From positions 1,736,001 through 1,800,000 of the forward strand of contig NZ_CP098325.1 in the NCBI RefSeq assembly GCF_023639785.1: 64,000 nucleotides of DNA, read 5' to 3'. Shown here in pieces: positions 1 to 11,801 of the stretch; position 1 is the first letter of the stretch; the number at the start of each line of letters is the position of its first letter. The translations under genes were made by a program, and so were the position numbers. The DNA comes from Leclercia adecarboxylata. Its GTDB lineage: Bacteria > Pseudomonadota > Gammaproteobacteria > Enterobacterales > Enterobacteriaceae. The notes beneath the pieces were generated by a model, which did no database searches, was not told the DNA's origin, and saw nothing but the letters and a program-made list of their open reading frames with translations.

Positions 1-87
1 ACCCATCCGGGTACCGGCGAGGTAATACGTATTGAAGCCCCGATGGACGAACAGCTGAAACGCTGTCTTAAAGTTCTGCGCGGTTGA
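1..87 (+). CDS. rluC: 23S rRNA pseudouridine synthase RluC, C-terminal end (partial)
   Basis: The first 28 codons read in frame 1 and end in TGA at 85-87. The tail contains IEAPMDEQLKRCL, which resembles the C-terminus of RluC, the enzyme making pseudouridines at 955, 2504 and 2580 of 23S rRNA. The start lies outside the window. The neighbour order rluC, yceF (opposite strand), yceD is the one found in E. coli, and this carries most of the identification because the fragment is short. No catalytic residue is visible. Confidence 0.75.
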   Translation, partial: THPGTGEVIRIEAPMDEQLKRCLKVLRG

Positions 88-89
88 TT

Positions 90-154
90 GCCCGGCGGCG
101 CTGCGCTTGCATGTCCTGCGGTTTTGCAGGCCGGGTAACGCAGCGCCACCCGGC
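90..154. repeat. REP pair (BIME) between rluC and yceF
   Basis: Two inverted GC-rich REP-like units lie between the convergent ends of rluC and yceF: GCCCGGCGGCGCTGCGC near 90-110, and GGCCGGGTAACGCAGCGCC followed by CACCCGGC near 127-154. They have the usual imperfect palindrome and can fold together. Similar units recur at 34708, 40086 and 40666. Such elements typically lie in 3' intergenic spaces, where they can stabilise mRNA or bind gyrase or IHF. Confidence 0.75.
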
Positions 155-159
155 GTAGC

Positions 160-744
160 TCACGCCACCAGGGGATTAGAATGTTCGCGGCGGAGCATCT
201 GGCACAGCGCAATCAGCGGTAATCCCACTAACGTGTTCGGGTCACGCCCGTCCAGCCTGTCGAACAACGCAATTCCCAATCCTTCACTCTTAAAGCTGCC
301 CGCGCAGTTTAACGGACGCTCTTTGCGAACATAGTCCTCAATCTCCTGTTCGCTGAGATGGCGGAAGTGAACATCAAAGGGCTCGCATTCCGTCTGCAGA
401 TGACCCGTAGCGCTGTTATAGAGGGCGAGGCCGGTATAGAAGGTCACGATATTGCCGCGGGCTTTCAGCAGCTGCTGGCGCGCATTCTCTTCGGTGTGCG
501 GTTTACCGGTGATGATTCCATCAAGGACGCAAACCTGATCGGAACCTATAATGAGATGGTCAGGAAATCGCGCTGCCAGACTTTTCGCTTTTTCCTGCGC
601 CAGACGTACCACCAGATGCCGTGGCGACTCACCGGGGAGCGGACTTTCATCCACGTCCGGCGCGGCGCATTCTAAAGGTACGCCAAGTTTTTCCAGCAGC
701 ACGCGGCGGTAGGGCGAAGTCGAGGCGAGAATAAGATTTGGCAT
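160..744 (-). CDS. yceF: 7-methyl-GTP pyrophosphatase YceF (Maf family)
   Basis: This 194-residue protein belongs to the Maf/HAM1-fold nucleotide pyrophosphatases. The E. coli homologue of the same length hydrolyses 7-methyl-GTP to the monophosphate, probably as house-cleaning of modified nucleotides. The N-terminus has the Maf substrate-binding motif LASTSPYRR (residues 6-14) and the conserved acid in IIGSDQV (Asp69), with RPLNCAGSF further on. It is transcribed divergently from yceD across a 141-bp gap and convergently with rluC. Confidence 0.93.
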   Translation of the reverse strand: MPNLILASTSPYRRVLLEKLGVPLECAAPDVDESPLPGESPRHLVVRLAQEKAKSLAARFPDHLIIGSDQVCVLDGIITGKPHTEENARQQLLKARGNIVTFYTGLALYNSATGHLQTECEPFDVHFRHLSEQEIEDYVRKERPLNCAGSFKSEGLGIALFDRLDGRDPNTLVGLPLIALCQMLRREHSNPLVA

Positions 745-873
745 ATTTTTTTCACCAGATATAGCGTATCGATGCCAGCCATTTTAAACTAGAGGCCGCA
801 ATGTGTGCGAATAATTGGCAAAAGGCAGCCTGAGGTTGCCTTTTTCTTTGACTCTATGACGTTACAAAGTTAA

Positions 874-1407
<534 letters not shown>

Positions 1408-1411
1408 TTAA

Positions 1412-1594
<183 letters not shown>

Positions 1595-1597
<3 letters not shown>

Positions 1598-1649
1598 TCA
1601 CGCATTTGCGTGATTAGGCTTAGTGAGGGTTTCCCCGTGCAAACGGGGA
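1595..1649 (+). other. Two hairpins in the rpmF-plsX junction
   Basis: A near-perfect hairpin (TAATCACGCA paired with TGCGTGATTA, 1595-1616) begins in the rpmF stop codon. A second (TCCCCGT/ACGGGGA, 632-649 of this kilobase) follows. Neither has a T-run, so they are not standard terminators. They could be mRNA processing or stability elements, or partial attenuators, between the ribosomal and lipid genes. That role is inference. Confidence 0.5.
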
Positions 1650-1676
1650 TATACCGAACCAGGCTGCGACGATACC

Positions 1677-2711
1677 TTGACACGTCTAACCCTGGCGTTA
1701 GATGTCATGGGGGGCGATTTTGGCCCTTCCGTGACAGTGCCTGCAGCATTGCAGGCACTGAACTCTAATTCGCAACTCACTCTTCTTTTAGTCGGCAATC
1801 CCGACGCTATCACGCCATTACTCGCAAAAGCTGACTTCGAACAACGTTCACGTCTGCAGATTATTCCTGCCCAGTCAGTTATTGCCAGTGATGTCCGGGT
1901 CTCACAGGCGATCCGCAGCAGTCGCGGCAGCTCAATGCGCATCGCGCTGGAGCTGGTTAAAGAGGGACGCGCGCAGGCGTGCGTCAGCGCCGGAAATACC
2001 GGCGCGCTGATGGGACTGGCAAAATTACTGCTCAAACCGATTGAGGGTATTGAGCGCCCGGCGCTGGTAACCGTTCTGCCCCATCAGCAAAAGGGCAAAA
2101 CGGTGGTGCTGGATTTAGGTGCCAACGTCGACTGCGACAGTGTTATGCTGGCGCAGTTTGCCGTCATGGGGTCAGTGCTGGCAGAAGAAGTGGTTGGGAT
2201 TTCACATCCCCGTGTCGCCTTGCTGAATATTGGCGAGGAGGAGACTAAAGGTCTCGACAGCATCCGTGACGCTGCCGAGCGGCTAAAACACGAGCCATCC
2301 ATCAACTATATTGGATATCTCGAAGCCAACGAATTATTGACCGGAAAAACGGATGTACTGGTGTGTGACGGGTTTACAGGAAACGTTACATTAAAAACCA
2401 TGGAAGGGGTGGTGAGAATGTTTCTTTCTCTGCTTAAATCGCAGGGAGAGGGTAAAAAACGGTCATGGTGGCTGATTATATTGAAGCGTTGGTTACAAAA
2501 GAGCCTGGCGCGGCGATTCAGTCACCTCAACCCCGACCAGTATAATGGCGCCTGTCTGTTAGGATTGCGCGGCATTGTGATTAAGAGTCACGGTGCGGCC
2601 AATCAGCGAGCCTTTACCGTCGCGATTGAACAGGCAGTGCAGGCGGTGCAGCGACAAGTCCCACAGCGGATTGCCGCTCGCCTGGGATCTGTATTAGCAA
2701 AAAGTGACTGA
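1677..2711 (+). CDS. plsX: Phosphate acyltransferase PlsX
   Basis: PlsX makes acyl-phosphate from acyl-ACP and phosphate, feeding PlsY in glycerophospholipid synthesis at the membrane. The start is taken as TTG 1677 because homologues begin [16 protein letters not shown]; the frame is open further upstream to 1623 but that part is not conserved. The glycine-rich [11 protein letters not shown] and [12 protein letters not shown] segments are intact. At 344 residues it is shorter than the 356 of E. coli, because the C-terminal tail after IAARL differs and ends early. It precedes fabH by 6 bp. Confidence 0.93.
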   Translation: MTRLTLALDVMGGDFGPSVTVPAALQALNSNSQLTLLLVGNPDAITPLLAKADFEQRSRLQIIPAQSVIASDVRVSQAIRSSRGSSMRIALELVKEGRAQACVSAGNTGALMGLAKLLLKPIEGIERPALVTVLPHQQKGKTVVLDLGANVDCDSVMLAQFAVMGSVLAEEVVGISHPRVALLNIGEEETKGLDSIRDAAERLKHEPSINYIGYLEANELLTGKTDVLVCDGFTGNVTLKTMEGVVRMFLSLLKSQGEGKKRSWWLIILKRWLQKSLARRFSHLNPDQYNGACLLGLRGIVIKSHGAANQRAFTVAIEQAVQAVQRQVPQRIAARLGSVLAKSD

Positions 2712-2717
2712 GCGTAC

Positions 2718-3671
2718 ATGTATACGAAGATTTTAGGTACCGGCAGCTATCTGCCAAAGCAAGTGCGAACCAACGCCGATCTGGAAAAAATGGTCGATAC
2801 GTCTGATGAGTGGATCGTCACACGTACAGGTATTCGCGAACGTCGTATTGCCGCGCCAGATGAAACAGTTTCCACCATGGGCTATGAAGCCGCCCAGCGC
2901 GCACTGGAAATGGCGGGTGTCGATAAAGACGACATTGGCCTGATTATCGTTGCGACCACCTCAGCCACGCATGCTTTCCCAAGCGCGGCGTGCCAGGTTC
3001 AGAACATGCTGGGGATCAAAGGTTGCCCGGCGTTTGACGTTGCAGCCGCGTGCGCAGGCTTTACCTATGCCCTGAGCATTGCCGATCAATACGTGAAATC
3101 GGGTGCCGTGAAGCATGCGCTGGTTATCGGTGCTGACGTGCTGGCTCGCACCTGCGATCCAAACGATCGCGGAACGATCATTATTTTTGGCGATGGTGCT
3201 GGAGCCGTCCTGTTAGGCCAATCTGAAGAGCCGGGCATCATTTCGACGCATCTGCATGCAGATGGCCGTTACGGGGAACTGTTAACGCTGCCAAACGCCG
3301 ATCGTGTCAATCCGGACAGCGCAATCTACCTGACCATGGCCGGTAACGAAGTCTTTAAAGTGGCCGTGACCGAGCTGGCGCACATCGTTGACGAGACGCT
3401 GGAAGCCAATAATCTGGAGCGTTCAGCTCTCGACTGGCTGGTGCCGCATCAGGCTAACCTGCGCATTATCAGCGCCACAGCTAAGAAGCTCGGCATGTCT
3501 ATGGATAACGTTGTGGTGACGCTGGACCGTCATGGCAATACGTCTGCAGCATCAGTACCCTGCGCGTTTGACGAAGCGGTGCGCGATGGACGAATTCAAC
3601 GAGGCCAGCTGGTCTTGCTCGAAGCCTTCGGTGGCGGTTTCACCTGGGGTTCTGCACTGGTTCGTTTCTAG
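2718..3671 (+). CDS. fabH: Beta-ketoacyl-ACP synthase III FabH
   Basis: The 317-residue KASIII condenses acetyl-CoA with malonyl-ACP to start fatty-acid synthesis. The catalytic triad is visible: Cys112 in AAACAGF, His in [11 protein letters not shown] (near 244) and Asn in RHGNTSAAS (near 274). The length equals that of the E. coli enzyme. It is followed by fabD after 15 bp in the conserved plsX-fabH-fabD-fabG-acpP-fabF order. Confidence 0.98.
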   Translation: MYTKILGTGSYLPKQVRTNADLEKMVDTSDEWIVTRTGIRERRIAAPDETVSTMGYEAAQRALEMAGVDKDDIGLIIVATTSATHAFPSAACQVQNMLGIKGCPAFDVAAACAGFTYALSIADQYVKSGAVKHALVIGADVLARTCDPNDRGTIIIFGDGAGAVLLGQSEEPGIISTHLHADGRYGELLTLPNADRVNPDSAIYLTMAGNEVFKVAVTELAHIVDETLEANNLERSALDWLVPHQANLRIISATAKKLGMSMDNVVVTLDRHGNTSAASVPCAFDEAVRDGRIQRGQLVLLEAFGGGFTWGSALVRF

Positions 3672-3686
3672 TAAAAGGATAAGAAA

Positions 3687-4616
3687 ATGACCCAATTTGC
3701 TTTTGTGTTTCCCGGTCAGGGTTCTCAGGCTGTTGGAATGTTGTCTGGATTAGCGGAGCAGTATCCGGTCATCGAAGAGACATTTCGTGAAGCTTCTGAT
3801 GCGCTGGGCTACGATCTTTGGGCGCTGACCCAGCAAGGGCCAGCTGAAGAGCTGAATAAAACCTGGCAGACGCAGCCGGCACTGCTGACCGCATCGGTCG
3901 CACTGTGGCGCGTATGGCAGCAGCAGGGCGGTAAAGCACCTGCGCTGTTGGCCGGTCACAGCCTGGGTGAATACTCTGCCCTGGTTTGCGCGGGCGTGAT
4001 TGCGTTTGCTGATGCTGTACGTCTGGTTGAACTGCGCGGCAAATTCATGCAGGAAGCGGTGCCGGAAGGTACCGGCGGCATGTCAGCGATTATTGGTCTG
4101 GATGATGCTTCCATTGCAAAAGCCTGTGAAGAGTCCGCAGAAGGCCAGGTCGTTTCTCCGGTGAACTTCAACTCGCCGGGCCAGGTGGTTATCGCTGGCC
4201 ATAAAGAAGCGGTTGAACGTGCGGGCGCAGCCTGTAAAGCCGCAGGCGCTAAACGCGCCCTGCCGCTGCCGGTGAGCGTTCCTTCTCACTGCGCGCTGAT
4301 GAAACCGGCTGCAGACAAGCTCGCCGTTGAGCTGGATAAAATTACCTTCAGCGCACCGACCATTCCGGTCGTGAACAACGTTGATGTGCAGTGCGAAACC
4401 GCACCTGAGGCTATCCGCCATGCGCTGGTTCGCCAGCTGTACAGCCCGGTTCAGTGGACCAAAACCGTTGAATTTATGGCGGCGCAGGGCGTTGAGCACC
4501 TGTATGAAGTGGGCCCGGGTAAAGTCCTCACCGGTCTGACCAAACGTATTGTTGATACCCTGACCGCATCGGCGATTAACGAGCCTGAAGCCCTGTCAGC
4601 GGCACTTGCGCAGTAA
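3687..4616 (+). CDS. fabD: Malonyl-CoA:ACP transacylase FabD
   Basis: FabD moves malonyl from CoA to acyl carrier protein, giving the extender unit for all elongation cycles. The 309-residue protein has the FPGQGSQ N-terminal motif (8-14), the nucleophile elbow GHSLG with Ser92 next to His91, and the catalytic His in VPSHCALM near 201. It has an AAGGAT ribosome binding site and lies between fabH and fabG. Confidence 0.98.
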   Translation: MTQFAFVFPGQGSQAVGMLSGLAEQYPVIEETFREASDALGYDLWALTQQGPAEELNKTWQTQPALLTASVALWRVWQQQGGKAPALLAGHSLGEYSALVCAGVIAFADAVRLVELRGKFMQEAVPEGTGGMSAIIGLDDASIAKACEESAEGQVVSPVNFNSPGQVVIAGHKEAVERAGAACKAAGAKRALPLPVSVPSHCALMKPAADKLAVELDKITFSAPTIPVVNNVDVQCETAPEAIRHALVRQLYSPVQWTKTVEFMAAQGVEHLYEVGPGKVLTGLTKRIVDTLTASAINEPEALSAALAQ

Positions 4617-4629
4617 GAAGAGGAATATC

Positions 4630-5364
4630 ATGAGTTTTGAAGGAAAAATCGCACTGGTCACTGGCGCAAGTCGTGGTATTGGCCGTGCTATCGCTGAAAC
4701 CCTCGTCGCGCGCGGCGCGACCGTAATCGGTACTGCCACCAGCGAAAACGGTGCGCAGGCCATCAGTGATTATCTGGGTGCGAACGGTAAGGGTCTGATG
4801 TTGAATGTGACCGATCCTGCATCTATCGAATCTGTTCTGGGAAATATTCGCGCAGAATTTGGCGAAGTGGATATTCTGGTCAATAATGCCGGAATCACTC
4901 GCGACAACTTACTGATGCGAATGAAAGATGATGAGTGGAACGATATTATCGAAACCAATCTGTCATCTGTGTTCCGTCTGTCAAAAGCGGTAATGCGAGC
5001 TATGATGAAGAAGCGTCATGGCCGTATTATCACTGTCGGTTCTGTGGTTGGTACCATGGGAAATGCTGGTCAGGCAAACTACGCTGCGGCGAAAGCAGGT
5101 CTGATCGGTTTCAGTAAGTCGCTGGCACGTGAAGTTGCGTCCCGCGGTATTACTGTAAACGTTGTTGCTCCGGGCTTTATTGAAACGGACATGACGCGTG
5201 CGCTGACCGATGAGCAGCGTGCGGGTACGCTGGCGGCAGTTCCAGCGGGTCGTTTAGGCGACCCTAAAGAAATCGCCAGCGCGGTTGCATTTTTAGCCTC
5301 TGACGAAGCGAGTTACATCACTGGTGAGACTCTCCACGTCAATGGCGGGATGTATATGGTTTAA
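4630..5364 (+). CDS. fabG: 3-oxoacyl-ACP reductase FabG
   Basis: An NADPH-dependent short-chain dehydrogenase that reduces beta-ketoacyl-ACP. The start ATG 4630 gives the family length of 244 residues (MSFEGKIALVTGASRG); an upstream in-frame ATG at 4606 would overlap fabD. The Rossmann motif GASRGIG (12-18), NNAG, and the Ser-Tyr-Lys active site (GSVVGTMG, NYAAAKAG) are intact. The gap to acpP is 154 bp. Confidence 0.98.
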   Translation: MSFEGKIALVTGASRGIGRAIAETLVARGATVIGTATSENGAQAISDYLGANGKGLMLNVTDPASIESVLGNIRAEFGEVDILVNNAGITRDNLLMRMKDDEWNDIIETNLSSVFRLSKAVMRAMMKKRHGRIITVGSVVGTMGNAGQANYAAAKAGLIGFSKSLAREVASRGITVNVVAPGFIETDMTRALTDEQRAGTLAAVPAGRLGDPKEIASAVAFLASDEASYITGETLHVNGGMYMV

Positions 5365-5442
5365 CCACGATAGAAAATATTTGCGTTATTAGGGCGAATG
5401 GCCTCAAAATAACGTAAAATCGTGGTAAGACCTGCCGGGATT

Positions 5443-5518
5443 TAGTTGCAAATTTTTCAACATTTTATACACTACGAAAACCATCGCGAAAGCGAGTTTT
5501 GATAGGAAATTTAAGAGT
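5443..5518 (+). promoter_or_regulatory. Probable acpP promoter and leader
   Basis: The 154-bp gap after fabG contains TTGCAA (5446-5451) and TATACA (5466-5471), followed by an AT-rich leader and AGGAAATTTAAGAGT before the acpP start. The sequence closely resembles the E. coli acpP upstream region, where the gene has its own strong promoter. The spacing of the two hexamers is short, so the exact -35 is uncertain (TAGTTG at 5443 gives 17 bp). Confidence 0.5.
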
Positions 5519-5755
5519 ATGAGCACTATCGAAGAACGCGTTAAGAAAATTATCGGCGAACAGCTGGGCGTTAAGCAGGAAGAAGTGACCAACAATGCTT
5601 CTTTCGTTGAAGACCTGGGCGCAGATTCTCTTGACACCGTTGAGCTGGTAATGGCTCTGGAAGAAGAGTTTGATACTGAGATTCCGGACGAAGAAGCTGA
5701 GAAAATCACCACCGTTCAGGCTGCCATTGATTACATCAACGGTCACCAGGCGTAA
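5519..5755 (+). CDS. acpP: Acyl carrier protein AcpP
   Basis: The 78-residue acidic carrier protein that holds growing acyl chains on 4'-phosphopantetheine. The attachment site is Ser37 counting Met, in the [10 protein letters not shown] motif. The sequence is essentially that of E. coli ACP (mature 77 residues). High expression fits the AT-rich leader and the strong terminator directly downstream. Confidence 0.99.
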
Positions 5756-5766
5756 GTGAACATCTC

Positions 5767-7091
<1,325 letters not shown>

Positions 7092-7133
7092 GGCTAACGC
7101 CGGGGCGATACTCTTGCTTCCCGGCACACTGAT

Positions 7134-7162
7134 AAAAAAGGTCCGCTTGTCGGGCCTTTTTT
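7134..7162 (+). terminator. Intrinsic terminator after fabF
   Basis: AAAAAA, stem GGTCCG (7140-7145), loop CTTGT, CGGGCC (7151-7156), then TTTTTTATT. Confidence 0.88.
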
Positions 7163-7232
7163 ATTCGGTTTTCTTCCCTTGTCCCGGGCTCACCTTCCTG
7201 CCAGACTATTTGACCATCTTAAAGGAGCCACC

Positions 7233-8042
7233 ATGTTCTTGATAAATGGCATAAAGCAGGCACAGCTTCCGGCTAATGACCGGGCTATCCAGTTTGGTGA
7301 CGGATGCTTTACAACGGCCCGCATTGACGAAGGCAAAGTATGTTTGCTCCATGCGCATCTGCAACGTCTGAAGATGGCCTGTGAAAAACTGTTCATTCCC
7401 TTTGCCCAGTGGGCAGAGCTGGAAAATGAAATGACAGAGCTGGCGGTTGGCGTCGATCGCGGTGTGCTGAAAGTGATTATCAGCCGGGGAAGCGGCGGCA
7501 GGGGTTACAGCGCTGCGGGCTGTCTGCATCCGGCGCGTATTCTGTCGGTGTCAGCGTATCCGGCCCACTACGATTGCTGGCGGACTGAGGGGATCGCCCT
7601 GGCGTTAAGTCCGGTGCGTCTTGGCCGTAACCCACAGCTGGCAGGGATAAAACACCTTAACCGGCTTGAACAGGTGTTGATCCGCTCCCATCTTGAACAG
7701 ACGGACGCCGACGAGGCTCTGGTTCTTGACAGCGAAGGGTTCATTACGGAATGCTGTGCGGCGAATTTATTCTGGCGGCAGGGTAAGGATGTGTTTACCC
7801 CCCGTCTGGATCAGGCGGGCGTCAATGGCCTGATGCGCCAGTTTTGTCTGCAACAACTGGCACACTCCGGCTTTTGCGTGGTTGAAGTGCAGTCCCACGA
7901 GGCTGCGCTGAAGGACGCCGACGAAATCGTCGTCTGCAATGCGCTGATGCCTGTGGTACCGGTGCGTAAGTATGGTTCTCACCTTTTTTCATCGCGTGAG
8001 TTGTACCTGTTTTTAGCCCCTCTGTGTGAGCAAACCAGATAG
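7233..8042 (+). CDS. pabC: Aminodeoxychorismate lyase PabC
   Basis: A PLP enzyme of the branched-chain aminotransferase fold. It turns 4-amino-4-deoxychorismate into p-aminobenzoate and pyruvate for folate synthesis. The start ATG 7233 has AAAGGAG 6 bp upstream and gives 269 residues, equal to E. coli. The PLP lysine lies in [10 protein letters not shown], and the substrate loop in RLDQAGVNG. It is followed by mltG after 2 bp. Confidence 0.95.
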   Translation: MFLINGIKQAQLPANDRAIQFGDGCFTTARIDEGKVCLLHAHLQRLKMACEKLFIPFAQWAELENEMTELAVGVDRGVLKVIISRGSGGRGYSAAGCLHPARILSVSAYPAHYDCWRTEGIALALSPVRLGRNPQLAGIKHLNRLEQVLIRSHLEQTDADEALVLDSEGFITECCAANLFWRQGKDVFTPRLDQAGVNGLMRQFCLQQLAHSGFCVVEVQSHEAALKDADEIVVCNALMPVVPVRKYGSHLFSSRELYLFLAPLCEQTR

Positions 8043-8044
8043 TC

Positions 8045-9067
8045 ATGAAGAAAATGTTGCGCTTTATTCTCCTCGTTGTTGTCGTCCTGGGCATTGCCGC
8101 TGGCGTGGGGATGTGGAAGGTTCGCCAGCTGGCGGACAGCAAAATCCTCATCGCTGATGAGACGATCTTCACCCTGAAGCCAGGTACCGGACGGCTGGCG
8201 CTGGGCGAGCAGCTGTATGGCGATAAGATCATTAACCGCCCGCGCGTGTTCCAGTGGTTATTGCGCGTGCAGCCAGAGCTGTCGCATTTCAAAGCCGGTA
8301 CTTACCGTTTTACGCCAGGCATGACCGTTAAGGAGATGCTGGAGCTGCTTGAGAGCGGTAAAGAGGCCCAGTTCCCGCTGCGTTTTGTTGAAGGGATGCG
8401 CCTGAGCGATTACCTGAAACAGTTGCGCGATGCGCCATACATCAAACACACCCTGCCGGACGACAGCTATGCCGCCGTCGCTGAAGCCCTGAAGTTTGAG
8501 CATCCTGAATGGGTGGAAGGCTGGTTCTGGCCGGACACCTGGATGTACACGGCGGGCACCACCGATGTGGCGCTGCTGCAGCGTGCCCATAAAAAGATGG
8601 TCGAGGCGGTGCAGAAAGCCTGGGAAGGGCGGATGGAGAACCTGCCGTACAAGGATCAAAACCAGTTCGTGACCATGGCGTCAATTGTCGAGAAAGAGAC
8701 GGCGGTGGCCAGCGAGCGCGATCAGGTGGCGTCGGTATTCATTAACCGCCTGCGTATCGGCATGCGCCTGCAGACTGACCCGACGGTGATCTACGGGATG
8801 GGTGAAAACTACAAGGGCAAGATTTCGCGTAAAGACCTCGAAACCCCAACCGATTATAATACTTACGTCATTAGCGGATTACCCCCGGGGCCGATTGCCA
8901 CGCCGGGCCAGGCATCGCTGAATGCCGCCGCGCATCCGGCAAAAACGCCGTATCTCTATTTCGTCGCTGACGGAAAGGGTGGACATACTTTTAACACCAA
9001 TCTTGCCAGTCATAATCGTTCGGTTCAGGACTATCTGAAGGCACTTAAGGAAAAAAATGCGCAGTAA
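8045..9067 (+). CDS. mltG: Endolytic murein transglycosylase MltG
   Basis: An inner-membrane lytic transglycosylase (formerly YceG) that cleaves nascent glycan strands and probably terminates their synthesis. One N-terminal membrane helix (about residues 5-22) is followed by the YceG domain. The catalytic Glu lies in ASIVEKET, and the family motif [10 protein letters not shown] follows. The 340-residue length is normal. Its end overlaps the start of tmk by 11 bp. Confidence 0.96.
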   Translation: MKKMLRFILLVVVVLGIAAGVGMWKVRQLADSKILIADETIFTLKPGTGRLALGEQLYGDKIINRPRVFQWLLRVQPELSHFKAGTYRFTPGMTVKEMLELLESGKEAQFPLRFVEGMRLSDYLKQLRDAPYIKHTLPDDSYAAVAEALKFEHPEWVEGWFWPDTWMYTAGTTDVALLQRAHKKMVEAVQKAWEGRMENLPYKDQNQFVTMASIVEKETAVASERDQVASVFINRLRIGMRLQTDPTVIYGMGENYKGKISRKDLETPTDYNTYVISGLPPGPIATPGQASLNAAAHPAKTPYLYFVADGKGGHTFNTNLASHNRSVQDYLKALKEKNAQ

Positions 9068-9698
9068 CTACATCGTCATTGAGGGGCTGGAAGGCGCCGG
9101 GAAAACCACCGCACGCAATGCAGTGGTTGAGACGCTGAAACAGTGTGGCATCGAAGAGATGATCTTCACCCGTGAACCGGGCGGTACACAGCTGGCGGAA
9201 AAACTGCGCAGCCTGGTGCTGGACATTAAATCGGTTGGCGACGAAGTGATAACCGACAAAGCCGAAGTCATGATGTTTTACGCCGCTCGCGTCCAGCTGG
9301 TCGAAACCGTGATCAAACCTGCGCTGGCGCGCGGATGCTGGGTCATCGGCGACCGCCACGATCTCTCGACTCAGGCTTATCAGGGCGGTGGCCGCGGTAT
9401 TGACCCGAATATGCTCGCCACGCTGCGCGATGCGGTGCTGGGTGATTTCCGCCCGAACCTGACCCTCTATTTAGACGTAACGCCGGAAGTGGGCCTGAAA
9501 CGCGCTCGCGCCCGTGGGGAACTGGATCGTATTGAGCAGGAGTCGCTGGACTTTTTCAACCGTACCCGCGCCCGTTACTTAGAGCTGGCGGCTCAGGACA
9601 GTTCAATTCGCACCATTGATGCGACGCAGCCTCTGGAAACGGTGATGGAGGCTATTCGTGCCGCCGTCACTGGCTGGCTGAAGGAACAACAGGCATGA
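9057..9698 (+). CDS. tmk: Thymidylate kinase Tmk
   Basis: Phosphorylates dTMP to dTDP using ATP. The P-loop GLEGAGKT covers residues 10-17, the DR motif is in GDRHDLSTQ, and the LID region ([15 protein letters not shown]) carries arginines as in the E. coli-type enzyme. The length is 213 residues. It overlaps mltG upstream and holB downstream by 4 bp (ATGA), pointing to translational coupling. Confidence 0.97.
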   Translation: MRSNYIVIEGLEGAGKTTARNAVVETLKQCGIEEMIFTREPGGTQLAEKLRSLVLDIKSVGDEVITDKAEVMMFYAARVQLVETVIKPALARGCWVIGDRHDLSTQAYQGGGRGIDPNMLATLRDAVLGDFRPNLTLYLDVTPEVGLKRARARGELDRIEQESLDFFNRTRARYLELAAQDSSIRTIDATQPLETVMEAIRAAVTGWLKEQQA

Positions 9699-10699
9699 AA
9701 TGGTATCCATGGTTGCGCCCGCACTTCGAACAGCTGGTGAACGGCTATCAGTCCGGTCGGGGGCATCATGCGTTACTCATCCAGTCGCTGCCGGGGATGG
9801 GTGATGATGCACTCATCTACGCTATCAGTCGTTATCTGATGTGCCAGCAGCCGCAGGGGCATAAAAGCTGCGGCCAGTGCCGTAGCTGTCAGCTGATGCA
9901 GGCGCAGACGCATCCCGATTATTACGCGCTGGAGCCCGAGAAGGGCAAAACGACGCTCGGCATTGATGCGGTGCGCGGGGTCAGCGAAAAGCTGTACGAG
10001 CACGCGCGGCTTGGCGGGGCAAAGGTTGTCTGGCTGAAAGATGCTGCCCAGCTGACTGAAGCCGCCGCCAACGCGCTGTTAAAAACGCTGGAAGAGCCGC
10101 CGGAAAACACCTGGTTTCTGATGGCCTGCCGTGAGCCTGGGCGACTGCTGCCGACGTTGCGCAGCCGCTGTCGTTTGCATCATCTCAGCGTTCCGCAGGA
10201 AAGCTGGGCTGTCAGCTGGCTTGCAAGAGAAGTGACAACGTCACAAGAGGCGGCGCTGAGTGCGCTGCGTCTGTGCGGCGGGGCACCCGCCGCGGCGCTG
10301 GCCTTATTACAGCCCAACGTCTGGGGACAGCGAGAACAGCTTTGCCAGTCTCTCGGCGCTGTGCTTGACAGCGCCGACTGGGTGAGCCTGCTCCCGGTGC
10401 TCAATCACGAGCAGGCGACCGATCGCCTGCACTGGCTGGCAACGCTGTTGCTGGATGCGCTTAAAATTCAGCAGGGGGCAACCCTGCTGAGCAATGCCGA
10501 TGCCTGGCAACTCGTGAATAATCTCGCCCGCCGTCTGCCAGGCGTGGCGCTGCGGGCTATTCTTCATGACGTGTGCCAGTGTCGCGAACGATTACTCAGC
10601 GTAACGGGACTGAACCGGGAGCTTGTGCTGACCGACCTGTTACTCACTATCGAGCATTACCTGCAACCGGGCACAACGCTGCCTGTATCCCATCTCTGA
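9695..10699 (+). CDS. holB: DNA polymerase III delta' subunit HolB
   Basis: The delta' subunit of the clamp loader, which loads the beta clamp with gamma/tau and delta. The AAA+ fold lacks a working Walker A, as usual for delta'. The zinc-binding cysteines are at 50, 59, 62 and 65 (SCGQCRSC), and the TLEEPP motif is present. Its 334 residues match the family. Confidence 0.96.
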   Translation: MKWYPWLRPHFEQLVNGYQSGRGHHALLIQSLPGMGDDALIYAISRYLMCQQPQGHKSCGQCRSCQLMQAQTHPDYYALEPEKGKTTLGIDAVRGVSEKLYEHARLGGAKVVWLKDAAQLTEAAANALLKTLEEPPENTWFLMACREPGRLLPTLRSRCRLHHLSVPQESWAVSWLAREVTTSQEAALSALRLCGGAPAAALALLQPNVWGQREQLCQSLGAVLDSADWVSLLPVLNHEQATDRLHWLATLLLDALKIQQGATLLSNADAWQLVNNLARRLPGVALRAILHDVCQCRERLLSVTGLNRELVLTDLLLTIEHYLQPGTTLPVSHL

Positions 10700-10709
10700 G
10701 AGAGACATT

Positions 10710-11504
10710 ATGTTTTTAGTCGACTCACACTGCCATCTCGATGGCCTGGATTATCAATCCCTGCATAAAAACGTCGATGACGTGCTGGAAAAAGCCGCCG
10801 CCCGCGATGTGAAATTTTGCCTGGCGGTCGCCACCACCTTACCCGGCTACCGCACCATGCGCGAGCTGGTGGGCGTGCGCGACAACGTGGTTTTCTCCTG
10901 CGGCGTGCATCCCCTGAACCAGGATGAAGCCTATGACGTTGAAGATTTACGCCGTCTGGCGGCAGAAGAGGGCGTGGTGGCGATGGGCGAAACCGGGCTG
11001 GATTATTTTTACACCCCGGAAACGAAAGCCCGCCAGCAGGCGTCCTTCCGCGACCATATCCGCATTGGGCGGGAGCTGAACAAGCCGGTGATCGTTCACA
11101 CCCGTGATGCCCGGGCCGATACGCTGGCGATCCTGCAAGAAGAAAAGGTGACGGATTGTGGTGGCGTACTACACTGTTTCACAGAAGACAGAGAAACAGC
11201 GGGCAAGCTGCTGGATTTGGGTTTTTATATCTCGTTTTCCGGGATCGTGACGTTCCGTAACGCAGAGCAGCTTCGTGATGCTGCGCGATACGTTCCGCTC
11301 GATCGCCTGCTGGTGGAAACAGATTCCCCGTATCTGGCACCGGTACCGCATCGCGGTAAAGAAAACCAGCCCGCGATGGTACGGGATGTGGCCGAGTACA
11401 TGGCCGTGTTGAAAGGCGTCGACGTTGAAGAACTGGCACGCATTACCACCCACAATTTCGCCAGTCTGTTTCACATCGATCCCTCCCGCCTGCAATCTGC
11501 ATGA
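10710..11504 (+). CDS. ycfH: TatD-family metal-dependent hydrolase YcfH
   Basis: A 264-residue TIM-barrel metallohydrolase related to the TatD nucleases. Metal ligands are visible: His7 and His9 in DSHCHLD, Glu in GETGLDY, His in VIVHTRDA, His in LHCFTED, and Asp in VETDSPYL. Its exact substrate is not established. It closes the pabC-mltG-tmk-holB run, with an AGAGA ribosome binding site 11 bp after holB. Confidence 0.93.
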   Translation: MFLVDSHCHLDGLDYQSLHKNVDDVLEKAAARDVKFCLAVATTLPGYRTMRELVGVRDNVVFSCGVHPLNQDEAYDVEDLRRLAAEEGVVAMGETGLDYFYTPETKARQQASFRDHIRIGRELNKPVIVHTRDARADTLAILQEEKVTDCGGVLHCFTEDRETAGKLLDLGFYISFSGIVTFRNAEQLRDAARYVPLDRLLVETDSPYLAPVPHRGKENQPAMVRDVAEYMAVLKGVDVEELARITTHNFASLFHIDPSRLQSA

Positions 11505-11649
11505 TTAATCAGTTTTTTTTTGGCTCGTAATTAATAGCCAAAACGAGTACAGTTCACCGCCCAAACGGGGGCGGTGAATGCGTTTCTGGAAACATTTGGC
11601 AAACTATTTTGTAAAAATCTGAAAGTTTTTCAGCTGCTGAACGCTGAAA
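11505..11649 (+). other. Upstream part of the ycfH-ptsG gap
   Basis: The total gap is 297 bp. This part contains AACGAGTAC and the hairpin-like CACCGCC/GGCGGTG near 11557-11577 (CCGCC caaacgg GGGCGG), possibly the ycfH terminator region without a clear T-run. No gene is visible. Confidence 0.4.
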
Positions 11650-11705
11650 CGTGATAGCCGTCAAACAAAGATCCGCAGATTTATTTTACTCTGCGTAATA
11701 AATAA
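11650..11705 (+). promoter_or_regulatory. ptsG promoter region: CRP site and Mlc operator
   Basis: CGTGATAGCCGTCAAA (11650-11665) matches the CRP half-sites seen in the E. coli ptsG promoter. The AT-rich TTATTTTACTCTGCGTAATA at 11681-11700 is nearly identical to the E. coli Mlc operator of ptsG. Together they imply glucose induction through Mlc release and cAMP-CRP activation. The assignment rests on resemblance to the E. coli promoter. Confidence 0.8.
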
Positions 11706-11765
11706 AGGGCGCTTAGATGTCCTGTCCACGGCACGGTTCTCCCCCCGGGCCAATGCGTGAAAACG

Positions 11766-11800
11766 TAAAAAAAGCACAAATACTCAGGAGCACTCTCAAT
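11766..11800 (+). promoter_or_regulatory. ptsG translation start region with SgrS pairing site
   Basis: The leader segment TACTCAGGAGCACTCTCAAT directly before the start codon is the same as in E. coli. There the small RNA SgrS pairs over the ribosome binding site to block ptsG translation and trigger RNase E decay under glucose-phosphate stress. The sgrS gene itself is not in this window. Confidence 0.75.
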
Positions 11801-11801
11801 T

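Noticed and set aside
5404..5746. Minus-strand frames across the acpP leader and gene
   Set aside because: Antisense to acpP; no signals and no conservation expected.
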